NCBI GenBank assembly: GCA_013002925.1
Contig: JABDLQ010000112.1
Coordinates: 1 to 11,552, forward strand
Direction: 5' to 3'
DNA: 11,552 bases
Source: Gammaproteobacteria bacterium
GTDB lineage: Bacteria; Pseudomonadota; Gammaproteobacteria; Steroidobacterales; SZUA-146
Shown: piece after piece, positions 1-6,360 of the stretch
How the letters are laid out: every line of letters begins with the position of its first letter
Position numbering within the stretch: the stretch's first letter is position 1
Made by a program: the position numbers and the translations under genes
The notes under the pieces: model-generated
The model's input: the letters and a program-made list of their open reading frames with translations, nothing else
Told to the model about the DNA's origin: nothing
Database searches by the model: none

Positions 1-360
1 GTCTGAACCATCCTGGCGTATGCGCTTGAACAGGAAGCTGCCCAGCCGCACCGCCCACAGGCTGCACAGAATCGCAATCAGCACCGTGCGTGGATCGCTG
101 GTATCGCCGAAATACAATGCACAGCCAATGACGGTAAGGTACGTAAAGCTACCCGTGACGTCGTAATAATGTTCGGTCTGGAAAATAAAGGACGGGACGA
201 AAGCAAGCCATTGTATGGCAAAGGCGATCGCCACACATAGAGCGAACAGTGGCCACTGCTCGTGCATCATCCCACCCTGACTGCCGGCGAAAGCGATCAG
301 CGCTCCCAGTGCCAGCGCAATCACAATGCCAACTAAGCCTCTCCTGGTGCCGTGTTCGAT
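1..360 (-). CDS. DUF1295 family membrane protein (steroid 5-alpha-reductase-like), 5' part only
   Basis: The reading frame is open from the left edge back to a stop at about 460 and encodes the N-terminal part (about 120 residues) of a multi-pass inner-membrane protein. I recognise DUF1295 (PF06966), related to the steroid 5-alpha-reductase C-terminal fold, from GSQGG after the first hydrophobic helix, the stretch QTEHYYDVTGSFTY, and WAVRLGSFLFKRIRQDG at the window edge. Three hydrophobic segments are visible. Substrate and reaction are unknown for most members. No ATG lies in frame. The best-placed ribosome site (AGGAG, 369-373) sits 8 nt before an ATC at 360, which would give a family-like start (MEHGTRRGLVGIVIAL). 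A GTG at 322-324 is the nearest ordinary start. A TTG at 421-423 is excluded because it lies inside the -35 box. An overlapping frame at 149-394 is a shadow. The family call is strong and the exact start is open. Confidence 0.85.
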   Translation of the reverse strand, partial: MEHGTRRGLVGIVIALALGALIAFAGSQGGMMHEQWPLFALCVAIAFAIQWLAFVPSFIFQTEHYYDVTGSFTYLTVIGCALYFGDTSDPRTVLIAILCSLWAVRLGSFLFKRIRQDGSD

Positions 361-393
361 GTTCCTGTCTCCTGATGAATCGGTTTGTCTGCA

Positions 394-423
394 ATTATGA
401 TTGCTGAACTGAAAGAATGCCAA
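394..423 (-). promoter_or_regulatory. Sigma-70-type promoter of the DUF1295 gene
   Basis: On the minus strand TTGGCA (418-423) is followed after 18 bases by CATAAT (394-399). Each box differs from the sigma-70 consensus at one position. Transcription would begin near 387, leaving a short leader that contains the AGGAG ribosome site at 369-373. This placement rules out a TTG start at 421-423 and favours a start at 360 or 324. Confidence 0.6.
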
Positions 424-502
424 TAAGGCTGTGAGTTCAGGGTGAAAAGTCGCCGGCGATTAAAAATCTCGGCCCGCTACATGCCGGCTGCCTGACTCGC
501 AT

Positions 503-533
503 AAAAAAAAGCCGGGGTCAACAAACCCCCGGC
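503..533 (-). terminator. Intrinsic terminator of the first TonB-dependent receptor
   Basis: Read on the minus strand, a perfect 7-bp GC stem (GCCGGGG / CCCCGGC, arms 527-533 and 511-517) with a 9-nt loop is followed directly by a run of eight T (503-510). It lies 65 bp past the receptor stop codon. It therefore separates that gene from the co-directional DUF1295 gene, which has its own promoter at 394-423. Confidence 0.92.
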
Positions 534-597
534 TCTTGCAATCCTGTGTCCAGACAGTTTGATCAAAGCGTCAAGACACTGTTGTCGTTTAAATATT

Positions 598-3096
598 CTA
601 CTGGCCGAATCGTTTGCGTACTGTCACGCCGAAGGTGCGCGGTTGATTAGGGTAGCCACTGAAGCTGCCCGATTGTGCTACCGAAGGAAAGGCGCTCAAC
701 AAATAATCATCTTCAAACAAATTGCGGCCCCACAGGGTCAGTTCCAGACCGTTGGCCCATGCAATACCTGCGCTTGCGTTAAATACACTGACGTCGCGAG
801 ATGCGACCGTTGCGGTGACGTTTTCAACGACCTGTACGTCTTCTTCAAACTGGTATTCACCACGGACAAAACCATCCGCGCCATTACCCATCACAAAACT
901 GTACACGCCAGAGACGTTGGCGCTTATTTCGTGAATGCCTGCCGGTTTCGTTCCGGTAAGATCTTCAGGACCGTTAGGGCCGTTGCCACCAACAAACGTA
1001 TTATAGATCGGGTCTAAAAAGGTACCCGCAAAGTTGATGGTCAAGTTCTCAGTAGGTATCCACTGACCATCAATTTCGATCCCCTGGGTCGATTGCTCAC
1101 CAGCATTGGCCAAAGCGAATCCCGTCCCGGTGAAAATGTTGGATTGAAAGCCTTCAATCTTCTGGTCAAATACGGCTATATTGACGCTGCCCTGTGCAAA
1201 CCTGGCCTTTGCTCCGACTTCATAAACCGTAGCTTCCTCTGGTCCGGCAAAGCGTGTGCCGGTGGTAAGGTTCGGCTGCGAAAGTCCATTGGCCTGTATC
1301 GCGGCCAGGTCCGCTGGAAAAGGTCTTGAGTCACGAGACAGGTTCCATGAAGTGGCTTTGAATCCGGTGGAAACATTGAAGTACACGTTAATGTCGTCAG
1401 TGAGGTCCTGGGCAATGCGTACTGTCCACGTGGTTTCGCTATCGTCTGACTTGCCGCTCTCAACCGCATTCGGAAAATTGACAAATTGTGGCAGGAACTG
1501 CAGCGGCTGCAGTGCCAGTGCGGCGTTGCACGTCCCCGGCGCACTGGCTGGAGTACAGGGTGCGGTGCTTGCTGCCTGCGCCGCTGCAAACTGTGCAGGG
1601 AACATGGCAAAGTTAGCGGGAGTCGGAGCTGCGCCCCCGGTAAAGGCCGAAAACAAACCGGCAAAACCGATCGCCGTAAAATCCAGGGCTGAGAAGGTAT
1701 CGGTTGATCTGACAGTCACAAACGCATCTTTTTCATTGTTTGTGTGGTTAGCTCCCAATGTAATGGTCGTGCCGTCAGCCACATGCCAGTCAAGTTGTCC
1801 GAATATCGACAGTGCCTGATCATCCTGGCCCGAGCGATCGAATGTGCCCTGACCGGGTTGAAAAAATGTTCCGGCAGGTACTCCCAGCGACGGCTCCAGG
1901 CCTGAAACGGCGCCCATTGCCAGCAGGTCGGCATAATTGCGAAAGTCGGTTCCGTAGACGGCATCATTTGCAAAGGCAACGTCTTCATTAAAGTAAAAGG
2001 CACCTATCATCCAGTCCAGCTTCTCGCCGTTTGTTGAAGTGAAGCGAATTTCCTGCGTGAGGGTTTCGAGGTCAGTCAACAGGGTGTTGCGCCCGAGCAG
2101 GTCGGCGCTCGTGAAATCAGAATCTGCGTTTTCGAATTTCTCCTGTTTGCGAAACGAGGTAATCGAGGTCAGCGCAAAGTTGGCGAAATCGTGATCCACC
2201 TGCACCGAGACACCCGAGTTTTCGATGTCGTTGACAGAGTCGATGTTAAAAAAACCGCTGCGTGCGAAGGGCTGATTCGACGTCAGGTTGCCGCCCACTC
2301 CCCGCACGACTGCACCTGTCGGCCCGTCCACGAGATTAGCGACGCCGCAGCAGATCTCGTCGATACGATCCATATCAGCGAGCACGCGGATTTCAGTGTT
2401 ATCAGTGGGTTCAAAAATCAGTTGCCCCCGGACAGCCCAGCGTTCACGCTCGTTAAACTCAGTGCCCGTTACCCTGTTTTCAAAATACCCGTCACGCTGA
2501 TTCGCGCTGGCGGCGAGACTGAATGCGATTTTGTCACTGAGTGGTCCGGTGACGCGCGCACGCCCGATAACCTGACCGAGATTACCGACTGTCAGTTCGG
2601 CATTGCCGCCAAACTCGAAATCCGGTTTGGCCGTAATCACGCTGATGACCCCTGCCGAGGCATTTTTGCCAAACAGGGTGCTTTGCGGGCCTCGCAGGAC
2701 TTCAACGCGTTCAATATTTGTCAGATCCGAAATGGCCCCCGAGGAACGAGAGCGGTAGACCCCATCGATAAACACACCAACTGATGGCTCGATGCCAACA
2801 TTGTTTGCGCCATTGCCAAACCCCCGAATAACAAAGTTTGTGTTGCCCGAAGTTTGTAACTGGGTGATGCGCAGTGATGGCACCACACTCTGGAGGTCGG
2901 CGACGTCGATAATCTGGGCCTGGTCAAGTGTATCACCGGATGTTACAGAAACCGCTACCGGAACATCCTGCAAGGTCTGCGGGCGTTTTGTTGCGGTCAC
3001 AAACACCTCTTCCAGAGATTGCGCCTGGGCAGGCGAGAGCACCAGGGTGGCAATGAGTGCTGGCACCAGGGAGTGCGTGCGGTGTAATTTGAACAT
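598..3096 (-). CDS. TonB-dependent outer-membrane receptor (substrate unknown)
   Basis: This 832-residue protein is a ligand-gated outer-membrane channel powered by TonB-ExbBD. Residues 1-26 form a signal peptide with probable cleavage after AQA. A Ton-box-like EEVFVTATKR follows at 29-38. The plug domain spans roughly 40-160 and includes IRGFGNGANN (90-99), VFIDGVYRSR (108-117) and VEVLRGPQSTLFGKNASAGVI (131-151). The rest is a 22-strand-type beta barrel with alternating aromatic strands, including LWGRNLFEDDY near the C-terminus. Length is normal for the family. Unusual points are an Ala/Pro-rich loop at about 478-540 holding Cys514 and Cys523, and a Cys249-Cys250 pair. GAGGAA at 3103-3108 lies 6 nt before the ATG. 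The gene ends at its own terminator and is divergent from the TetR gene, which may regulate it. The plug type is common in marine Gammaproteobacteria and sphingomonads, and the ligand cannot be read from sequence. Confidence 0.95.
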   Translation of the reverse strand: MFKLHRTHSLVPALIATLVLSPAQAQSLEEVFVTATKRPQTLQDVPVAVSVTSGDTLDQAQIIDVADLQSVVPSLRITQLQTSGNTNFVIRGFGNGANNVGIEPSVGVFIDGVYRSRSSGAISDLTNIERVEVLRGPQSTLFGKNASAGVISVITAKPDFEFGGNAELTVGNLGQVIGRARVTGPLSDKIAFSLAASANQRDGYFENRVTGTEFNERERWAVRGQLIFEPTDNTEIRVLADMDRIDEICCGVANLVDGPTGAVVRGVGGNLTSNQPFARSGFFNIDSVNDIENSGVSVQVDHDFANFALTSITSFRKQEKFENADSDFTSADLLGRNTLLTDLETLTQEIRFTSTNGEKLDWMIGAFYFNEDVAFANDAVYGTDFRNYADLLAMGAVSGLEPSLGVPAGTFFQPGQGTFDRSGQDDQALSIFGQLDWHVADGTTITLGANHTNNEKDAFVTVRSTDTFSALDFTAIGFAGLFSAFTGGAAPTPANFAMFPAQFAAAQAASTAPCTPASAPGTCNAALALQPLQFLPQFVNFPNAVESGKSDDSETTWTVRIAQDLTDDINVYFNVSTGFKATSWNLSRDSRPFPADLAAIQANGLSQPNLTTGTRFAGPEEATVYEVGAKARFAQGSVNIAVFDQKIEGFQSNIFTGTGFALANAGEQSTQGIEIDGQWIPTENLTINFAGTFLDPIYNTFVGGNGPNGPEDLTGTKPAGIHEISANVSGVYSFVMGNGADGFVRGEYQFEEDVQVVENVTATVASRDVSVFNASAGIAWANGLELTLWGRNLFEDDYLLSAFPSVAQSGSFSGYPNQPRTFGVTVRKRFGQ

Positions 3097-3186
3097 GAAT
3101 GGTTCCTCAAAAAATGTTTAGCATGAAATTTATAAATGATGCACTGCATGCAATGCCGGGTCGTAAAAGCACCGGGAGAATAGCAC

Positions 3187-3204
3187 TGTAACCAGCCGGT
3201 TACA
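3187..3204. promoter_or_regulatory. Perfect inverted repeat, candidate operator
   Basis: TGTAACC (3187-3193), spacer AGCC, then GGTTACA (3198-3204) form a perfect 7+4+7 palindrome about 90 bp upstream of the receptor start. Size and symmetry suit a dimeric TetR-family repressor, and the only regulator nearby is the divergent TetR. Binding is inference. No second copy was noticed near the tetR promoter. Confidence 0.4.
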
Positions 3205-3590
3205 CCCATGTTTTACAGTTTCTTGCGCTTTTTTGGGAACGTCTGACCACCCCGTTTCCCGGGGGGCTGCTCCAATTCAATTACAAACGCCCACCCACGC
3301 TTTTCGCAGGAGTCCGTCGCCGGACAGCCGTTTCTGAAACCTGATCACATAACTGTGGATATCGTGGTGTCACACTGCTTTATGGCGGCTGGGTCGGGCA
3401 GGCAAAAAAGGTGGCCTGGCGAACGGCCTAAATCAGACACAGAAACCGCAGGATCAGCCCATTGCCAACTTGCCGGTCTGCTGCAAAGCGGTGAATTACC
3501 GGGTAAATCAAAGGTCACGCACTACCTGCGATTCCAAGTTTGCAACCCGTCCCGGAATGACCTGTATGTTTCTCCCATCAAACATAATTC

Positions 3591-3690
3591 AGTCAATTAA
3601 TAGAATATGATAAATTAATAACTATATGTTAAATAATATAAAATTATTTATTCAATCACTATCTTGACAAAAATCTATAAATCTATAGAA
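3591..3690. other. Very AT-rich stretch upstream of tetR
   Basis: By hand count only 15 of these 100 bases are G or C, against roughly half in the neighbouring genes. The stretch is full of TTAATA, ATATAA and TTATTTA runs and leads directly into the tetR promoter. It may act as an UP element, a bent segment or a nucleoid-protein (H-NS/MvaT-like) binding tract. No repeat unit, origin signature or attachment site was found. Confidence 0.6.
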
Positions 3691-3691
3691 T
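3664..3691 (+). promoter_or_regulatory. tetR promoter with overlapping repeat and palindrome
   Basis: A perfect TTGACA (3664-3669) is followed after 16 bases by TAGAAT (3686-3691). The spacer holds a tandem 8-bp repeat (AAATCTAT twice, 3671-3686). The palindrome TCTATAGA (3682-3689) overlaps the -10 box, a natural place for autorepression by the TetR product. The predicted transcript start leaves a leader of about 20 nt. Confidence 0.65.
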
Positions 3692-3719
3692 TCGCGCAGC
3701 ACATTATCAGGAAGCACGG

Positions 3720-4325
3720 ATGCCGCAATCCACCGACACTCGTTATAACCACCAACGCCTCGCTGCCATTCGGTCCGCCGCTGCAGTGTTTGCAGATAAG
3801 GGGTATCACGGCGCATCAACGGCGGACATTGCGGCCCATCTGGGCATCAAGCAAGGCAGTCTCTACTACTACTTCAAATCCAAGGAAGAGGCGCTTTCGG
3901 AGGTGTGTTTGCTCGGCATTCGTGACTACGTCAAACGCATGAGTGTCATTGCCGACAGCGATCAGCCGTTTGCCGCACAGTTGCTGGCCACGGTGAGTTC
4001 GCATCTGATGTCGTATCGGGAAACCAACGAGGCCCTGAAGGTTTATAACGATGAACGGCTGTATTTGCCGGAGGAAAAGCGCACAAAGCTCAAGACTCTG
4101 GGCAGTCGCTATCGACAGCAACTGGAGAAGATTTTTGAAGACGCACGGTCGGCAGGGGTCATACGGACGACCGTGGATTGTCATTTTGCAGCACAGTCGG
4201 TCATCGGTCTGTGTAATTCGTGGGGTCATTTGATTGTGCGCGATCCCGAACTCGACGTTTTCATACTCGCGCAACAGTGCACGGACCTGGTACTGCAGGG
4301 TGTGACAGCAGCACAAAGCAACTAA
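3720..4325 (+). CDS. TetR/AcrR family transcriptional regulator, KstR2-like
   Basis: This 201-residue dimeric repressor has an N-terminal helix-turn-helix at about 12-59, with STADIAAHLGIKQGSLYYYFKSKEEAL as the recognition region. The C-terminal half has the pattern LPEEKRTKLKTLGSRYRQQLEKIFEDAR (116-143), followed by a small-residue helix ending SVIGLCNSWGH (160-170) and a final TDLVLQGV (188-195). This pattern resembles the ligand domain of KstR2-type regulators, many of which sense acyl-CoA thioesters of sterol or fatty-acid breakdown. The ligand here is not known. AGGAAG (3709-3714) lies 5 nt before the ATG. The gene is divergent from the first receptor and 65 bp upstream of the sulfurylase on the same strand, so either or both neighbours could be targets, as well as itself. 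Confidence 0.93.
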   Translation: MPQSTDTRYNHQRLAAIRSAAAVFADKGYHGASTADIAAHLGIKQGSLYYYFKSKEEALSEVCLLGIRDYVKRMSVIADSDQPFAAQLLATVSSHLMSYRETNEALKVYNDERLYLPEEKRTKLKTLGSRYRQQLEKIFEDARSAGVIRTTVDCHFAAQSVIGLCNSWGHLIVRDPELDVFILAQQCTDLVLQGVTAAQSN

Positions 4326-4333
4326 GACTAACG

Positions 4334-4369
4334 GTTTATTTAAACAAATACGGGTTTTAAAAAACCCGT
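4334..4369. promoter_or_regulatory. Inverted repeat and perfect hairpin between tetR and the sulfurylase gene
   Basis: The 65-bp gap holds GTTTA-TT-TAAAC (4334-4345) and, next to it, a perfect hairpin with arms ACGGGTTTT and AAAACCCGT (4350-4369). No T-run follows on the plus strand, so it is not a standard terminator for tetR. It ends about 10 nt before the ribosome site of the next gene and may act as a weak terminator, an mRNA-stabilising element or an operator. Confidence 0.45.
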
Positions 4370-4390
4370 CAACTTAATGAAGGAAAAACA

Positions 4391-6103
4391 ATGGGCGCAT
4401 TCAAGGAACCACATGGTGGAGAACTAAAAGATTTGTACTTGCCGGAGGGTAAGGCAGACCTGGAAAAAGAGGAAGCAAAAGATTATGCATCCTGGGATCT
4501 CACCCAGCGTCAAATTTGTGATCTTGATTTGTTGATGAACGGAGCTTTCTCACCGTTGGAAGGGTTCCTCGGTCAGGAAGAGTATGAATCGGTATGTCAG
4601 GACATGCGTCTAGCAAGCGGTGTGTTATGGCCCATGCCAATAACGCTGGATGTAACGGAAGCTTTTGCGGGAAATATATCGGCTGGTGATTCAATCGCAT
4701 TACGCGATATGGAGGGGGTGCTTCTCGCGATCATGCAGGTGTCTGATATCTGGACACCGGATCGTAGTCTCGAAGCGCGACAAGTGTTTGGCACCACCGA
4801 TGATACCCATCCGGCCGTGGGTTTTCTGATGCATGAATCAAACCCGGTTTACCTGGGCGGCAAGATTCAGGGCATCGAACCACCAACCTATTATGATTTT
4901 AAATTGCTGCGCGATACACCATCGGAATTGCGTGGCCGTTTTCGCAAGCTCGGTTGGCGCAGGATTGTTGCGTTCCAAACGCGCAACCCGCTGCATCGGG
5001 CCCACCAGGAACTGACGTTTCGGGCGGCCCGGGAAGCCGACGCCAATTTGCTGATTCAGCCAGTGGTGGGCATGACCCGCGCCGGGGATATCGATCATTT
5101 TACGCGGGTGCGCTGTTATGAACATGTGCTGGAAGAATATCCCGAGCAGACAACGCAACTCAGTTTGCTGAATCTGGCGATGCGGATGGGTGGTCCTCGT
5201 GAGACCCTGTGGCATGCGATCATTCGCAAAAATTATGGTTGCACCCATTTCATTGTGGGCCGCGATCATGCAGGACCGGGTAACGATAAAAACGGTAACC
5301 CTTTTTACGGGCCCTATGACGCCCAGGAACTGTTTACACAGCACGAGGAAGAGCTAGACATCGCAATGGTGCCATTCAAGATGATGGTGTATGTCGAAAA
5401 CAAAGCCGAATATATGCCGGCCGATGCAGTTGAGCCAACTGACAAGGTGCTGAATTTGTCTGGCACCGAGTTTCGCAGACGCTTGCAGGAGGGTCTCGAA
5501 ATTCCCGAGTGGTTTTCTTATCCAAAAGTCGTGGAAGAACTGCGCAAGGGGCATCCGCCGAAACATTTGCAGGGATTTACCGTCTTCTTTACGGGGCTTT
5601 CGGGATCCGGCAAATCAACCATTGCGAATGCATTGATGGTCAAGCTGCTTGAAATCGGATCGCGCCCGGTAACATTGCTGGATGGTGATATTGTGCGCAA
5701 GAATTTGTCCAGTGAGCTGAATTTTTCGAAGGAACATCGTGATCTCAATATTCAGCGCATTGGTTTTGTGGCGAGCGAAATCACCAAAAATGGCGGCATT
5801 GCAATCTGTGCGCCCATCGCGCCATATACCACAACACGCCGGCAAGTCAGAAAAGCGGTATCTGACGTCGGTGGGTTTATCGAAGTGCATGTGGCGACGC
5901 CGCTGGAAGTTTGCGAAAAGCGGGACCGCAAAGGGCTGTACGTCAAGGCCAGGGCAGGGCTGATCAAGGGCTTTACAGGCATTGACGATCCTTACGAAGT
6001 TCCTGAAAACGCTGAAGTGGTTATCGATACGAACAAGTTGACCCCGGACCTGGCAGCTCATCGCATTTTGATTACGCTGGAGAAGCTGGGGTATATCCGC
6101 TAA
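4391..6103 (+). CDS. Bifunctional sulfate adenylyltransferase / adenylylsulfate kinase
   Basis: This 570-residue cytoplasmic enzyme makes APS from sulfate and ATP, then phosphorylates it to PAPS. Residues 1-390 are an archaeal-type (non-CysDN) ATP sulfurylase. It has the PUA-like N-terminus (EPHGGELKDLYLP), the nucleotide motif QTRNPLHRAH (196-205), the second motif GRDHAGPG (290-297) and SGTEFRRRL (357-365). Residues 395-570 are an APS kinase with P-loop GLSGSGKST (402-410), DGD (431-433), APIAPY (474-479) and KGLYVKARAG (514-523). Both domains keep their signature residues, unlike fungal enzymes whose kinase-like domain is regulatory. Domain order matches the Aquifex-type fusion. GAAGGA (4379-4384) precedes the ATG by 6 nt. 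No cysteine-biosynthesis or sulfate-transport gene adjoins it, so it looks monocistronic or follows tetR. Product use (reductive assimilation or sulfonation) cannot be told here. Confidence 0.97.
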   Translation: MGAFKEPHGGELKDLYLPEGKADLEKEEAKDYASWDLTQRQICDLDLLMNGAFSPLEGFLGQEEYESVCQDMRLASGVLWPMPITLDVTEAFAGNISAGDSIALRDMEGVLLAIMQVSDIWTPDRSLEARQVFGTTDDTHPAVGFLMHESNPVYLGGKIQGIEPPTYYDFKLLRDTPSELRGRFRKLGWRRIVAFQTRNPLHRAHQELTFRAAREADANLLIQPVVGMTRAGDIDHFTRVRCYEHVLEEYPEQTTQLSLLNLAMRMGGPRETLWHAIIRKNYGCTHFIVGRDHAGPGNDKNGNPFYGPYDAQELFTQHEEELDIAMVPFKMMVYVENKAEYMPADAVEPTDKVLNLSGTEFRRRLQEGLEIPEWFSYPKVVEELRKGHPPKHLQGFTVFFTGLSGSGKSTIANALMVKLLEIGSRPVTLLDGDIVRKNLSSELNFSKEHRDLNIQRIGFVASEITKNGGIAICAPIAPYTTTRRQVRKAVSDVGGFIEVHVATPLEVCEKRDRKGLYVKARAGLIKGFTGIDDPYEVPENAEVVIDTNKLTPDLAAHRILITLEKLGYIR

Positions 6104-6111
6104 ATCGGGGA

Positions 6112-6159
6112 CGGCCCCCGTGATGGTGCAGGCGATGGACCTGTGCCAGCCGGGGGCCG
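6112..6159 (+). terminator. Two-tier hairpin after the sulfurylase/kinase gene, probable terminator
   Basis: Nine bases after the stop codon, CGGCCCCCG (6112-6120) pairs perfectly with CGGGGGCCG (6151-6159). Inside that loop GGTGCAGG (6125-6132) pairs with CCTGTGCC (6140-6147) with two G-T wobbles. The result is a long, very GC-rich stem-loop followed by CTTTGCC rather than a true T-run. It would stop or stabilise the transcript end; an efficient intrinsic terminator is less certain. Confidence 0.6.
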
Positions 6160-6289
6160 CTTTGCCGATTGCTGGCAATCCATGTCGTATCGCGTAATCG
6201 ACGGGCTGGCCTCTCGCCTCCGGGTGCAACCGGTGGTGTATCAGTGGGCTCAGGGCGATTGATGGCGGGGTCGCAGAGCCATGGTGATT

Positions 6290-6302
6290 CTGTACAATAC
6301 AG
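6290..6302. promoter_or_regulatory. CTGTA-CAA-TACAG inverted repeat with a possible glcB -10 box
   Basis: A perfect 5+3+5 palindrome lies about 60 bp before the glcB start and contains TACAAT (6293-6298), a plausible -10 hexamer without a convincing -35. Overlap of symmetry and -10 suggests a repressible or activator-dependent promoter. The rest of the 257-bp gap (6104-6360) shows only the upstream hairpin. This is a weak call from pattern alone. Confidence 0.3.
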
Positions 6303-6360
6303 GTATGTGAGGTGATAAATTGCCCACGGTCCACTTTGGCATCCCAATACAGGAGCGCTC

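Larger units (their letters stand above)
3097..3719. other. 623-bp divergent intergenic region
   Basis: This region separates the minus-strand receptor from tetR. The receptor side contains a 10-bp palindrome ATTTATAAAT (3128-3137), which could supply a TATAAA-like -10 on the minus strand although no good -35 is visible. It also has the GTAACC inverted repeat (3187-3204) and a small GTCCG/CGGAC hairpin (3312-3325). The middle part (about 3330-3580) shows no gene I can support. An open frame at 3355-3600 has no ribosome site, no recognisable motif and an untypical composition. The tetR side is extremely AT-rich and carries its promoter. Confidence 0.75.

Noticed and set aside
149..394. Minus-strand open frame starting at a TTG
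   Set aside because: It overlaps the DUF1295 frame out of phase, its peptide is Arg/Cys-rich without motifs, and its start lies at the -10 box of the promoter.
450..459. 10-bp palindrome TCGCCGGCGA
   Set aside because: It is a short GC-rich palindrome with no second copy or promoter overlap, too little to call an operator or REP element.
515..523. GTCAACAAA, the reverse complement of part of the TTGTTGACAA motif
   Set aside because: It lies in the loop of the receptor terminator, lacks the second half-site, and is best explained by chance.
2191..2784. Plus-strand open frame (197 codons) antisense to the receptor plug region
   Set aside because: It is a shadow of a well-supported receptor gene, with no motif, ribosome site or promoter.
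3355..3600. 81-codon plus-strand open frame in the divergent gap
   Set aside because: No ribosome site, no domain or membrane segment, an unlike-protein composition, and its end falls into the AT-rich tract.
3816..4316. Minus-strand open frame antisense to tetR
   Set aside because: The TetR helix-turn-helix is unmistakable on the plus strand, and the antisense peptide has no features.
5615..6334. Long minus-strand open frame (239 codons) antisense to the APS kinase domain
   Set aside because: It mirrors the codon pattern of the real gene on the other strand, has no ribosome site or recognisable motif, and runs across the hairpin at 6112-6159.
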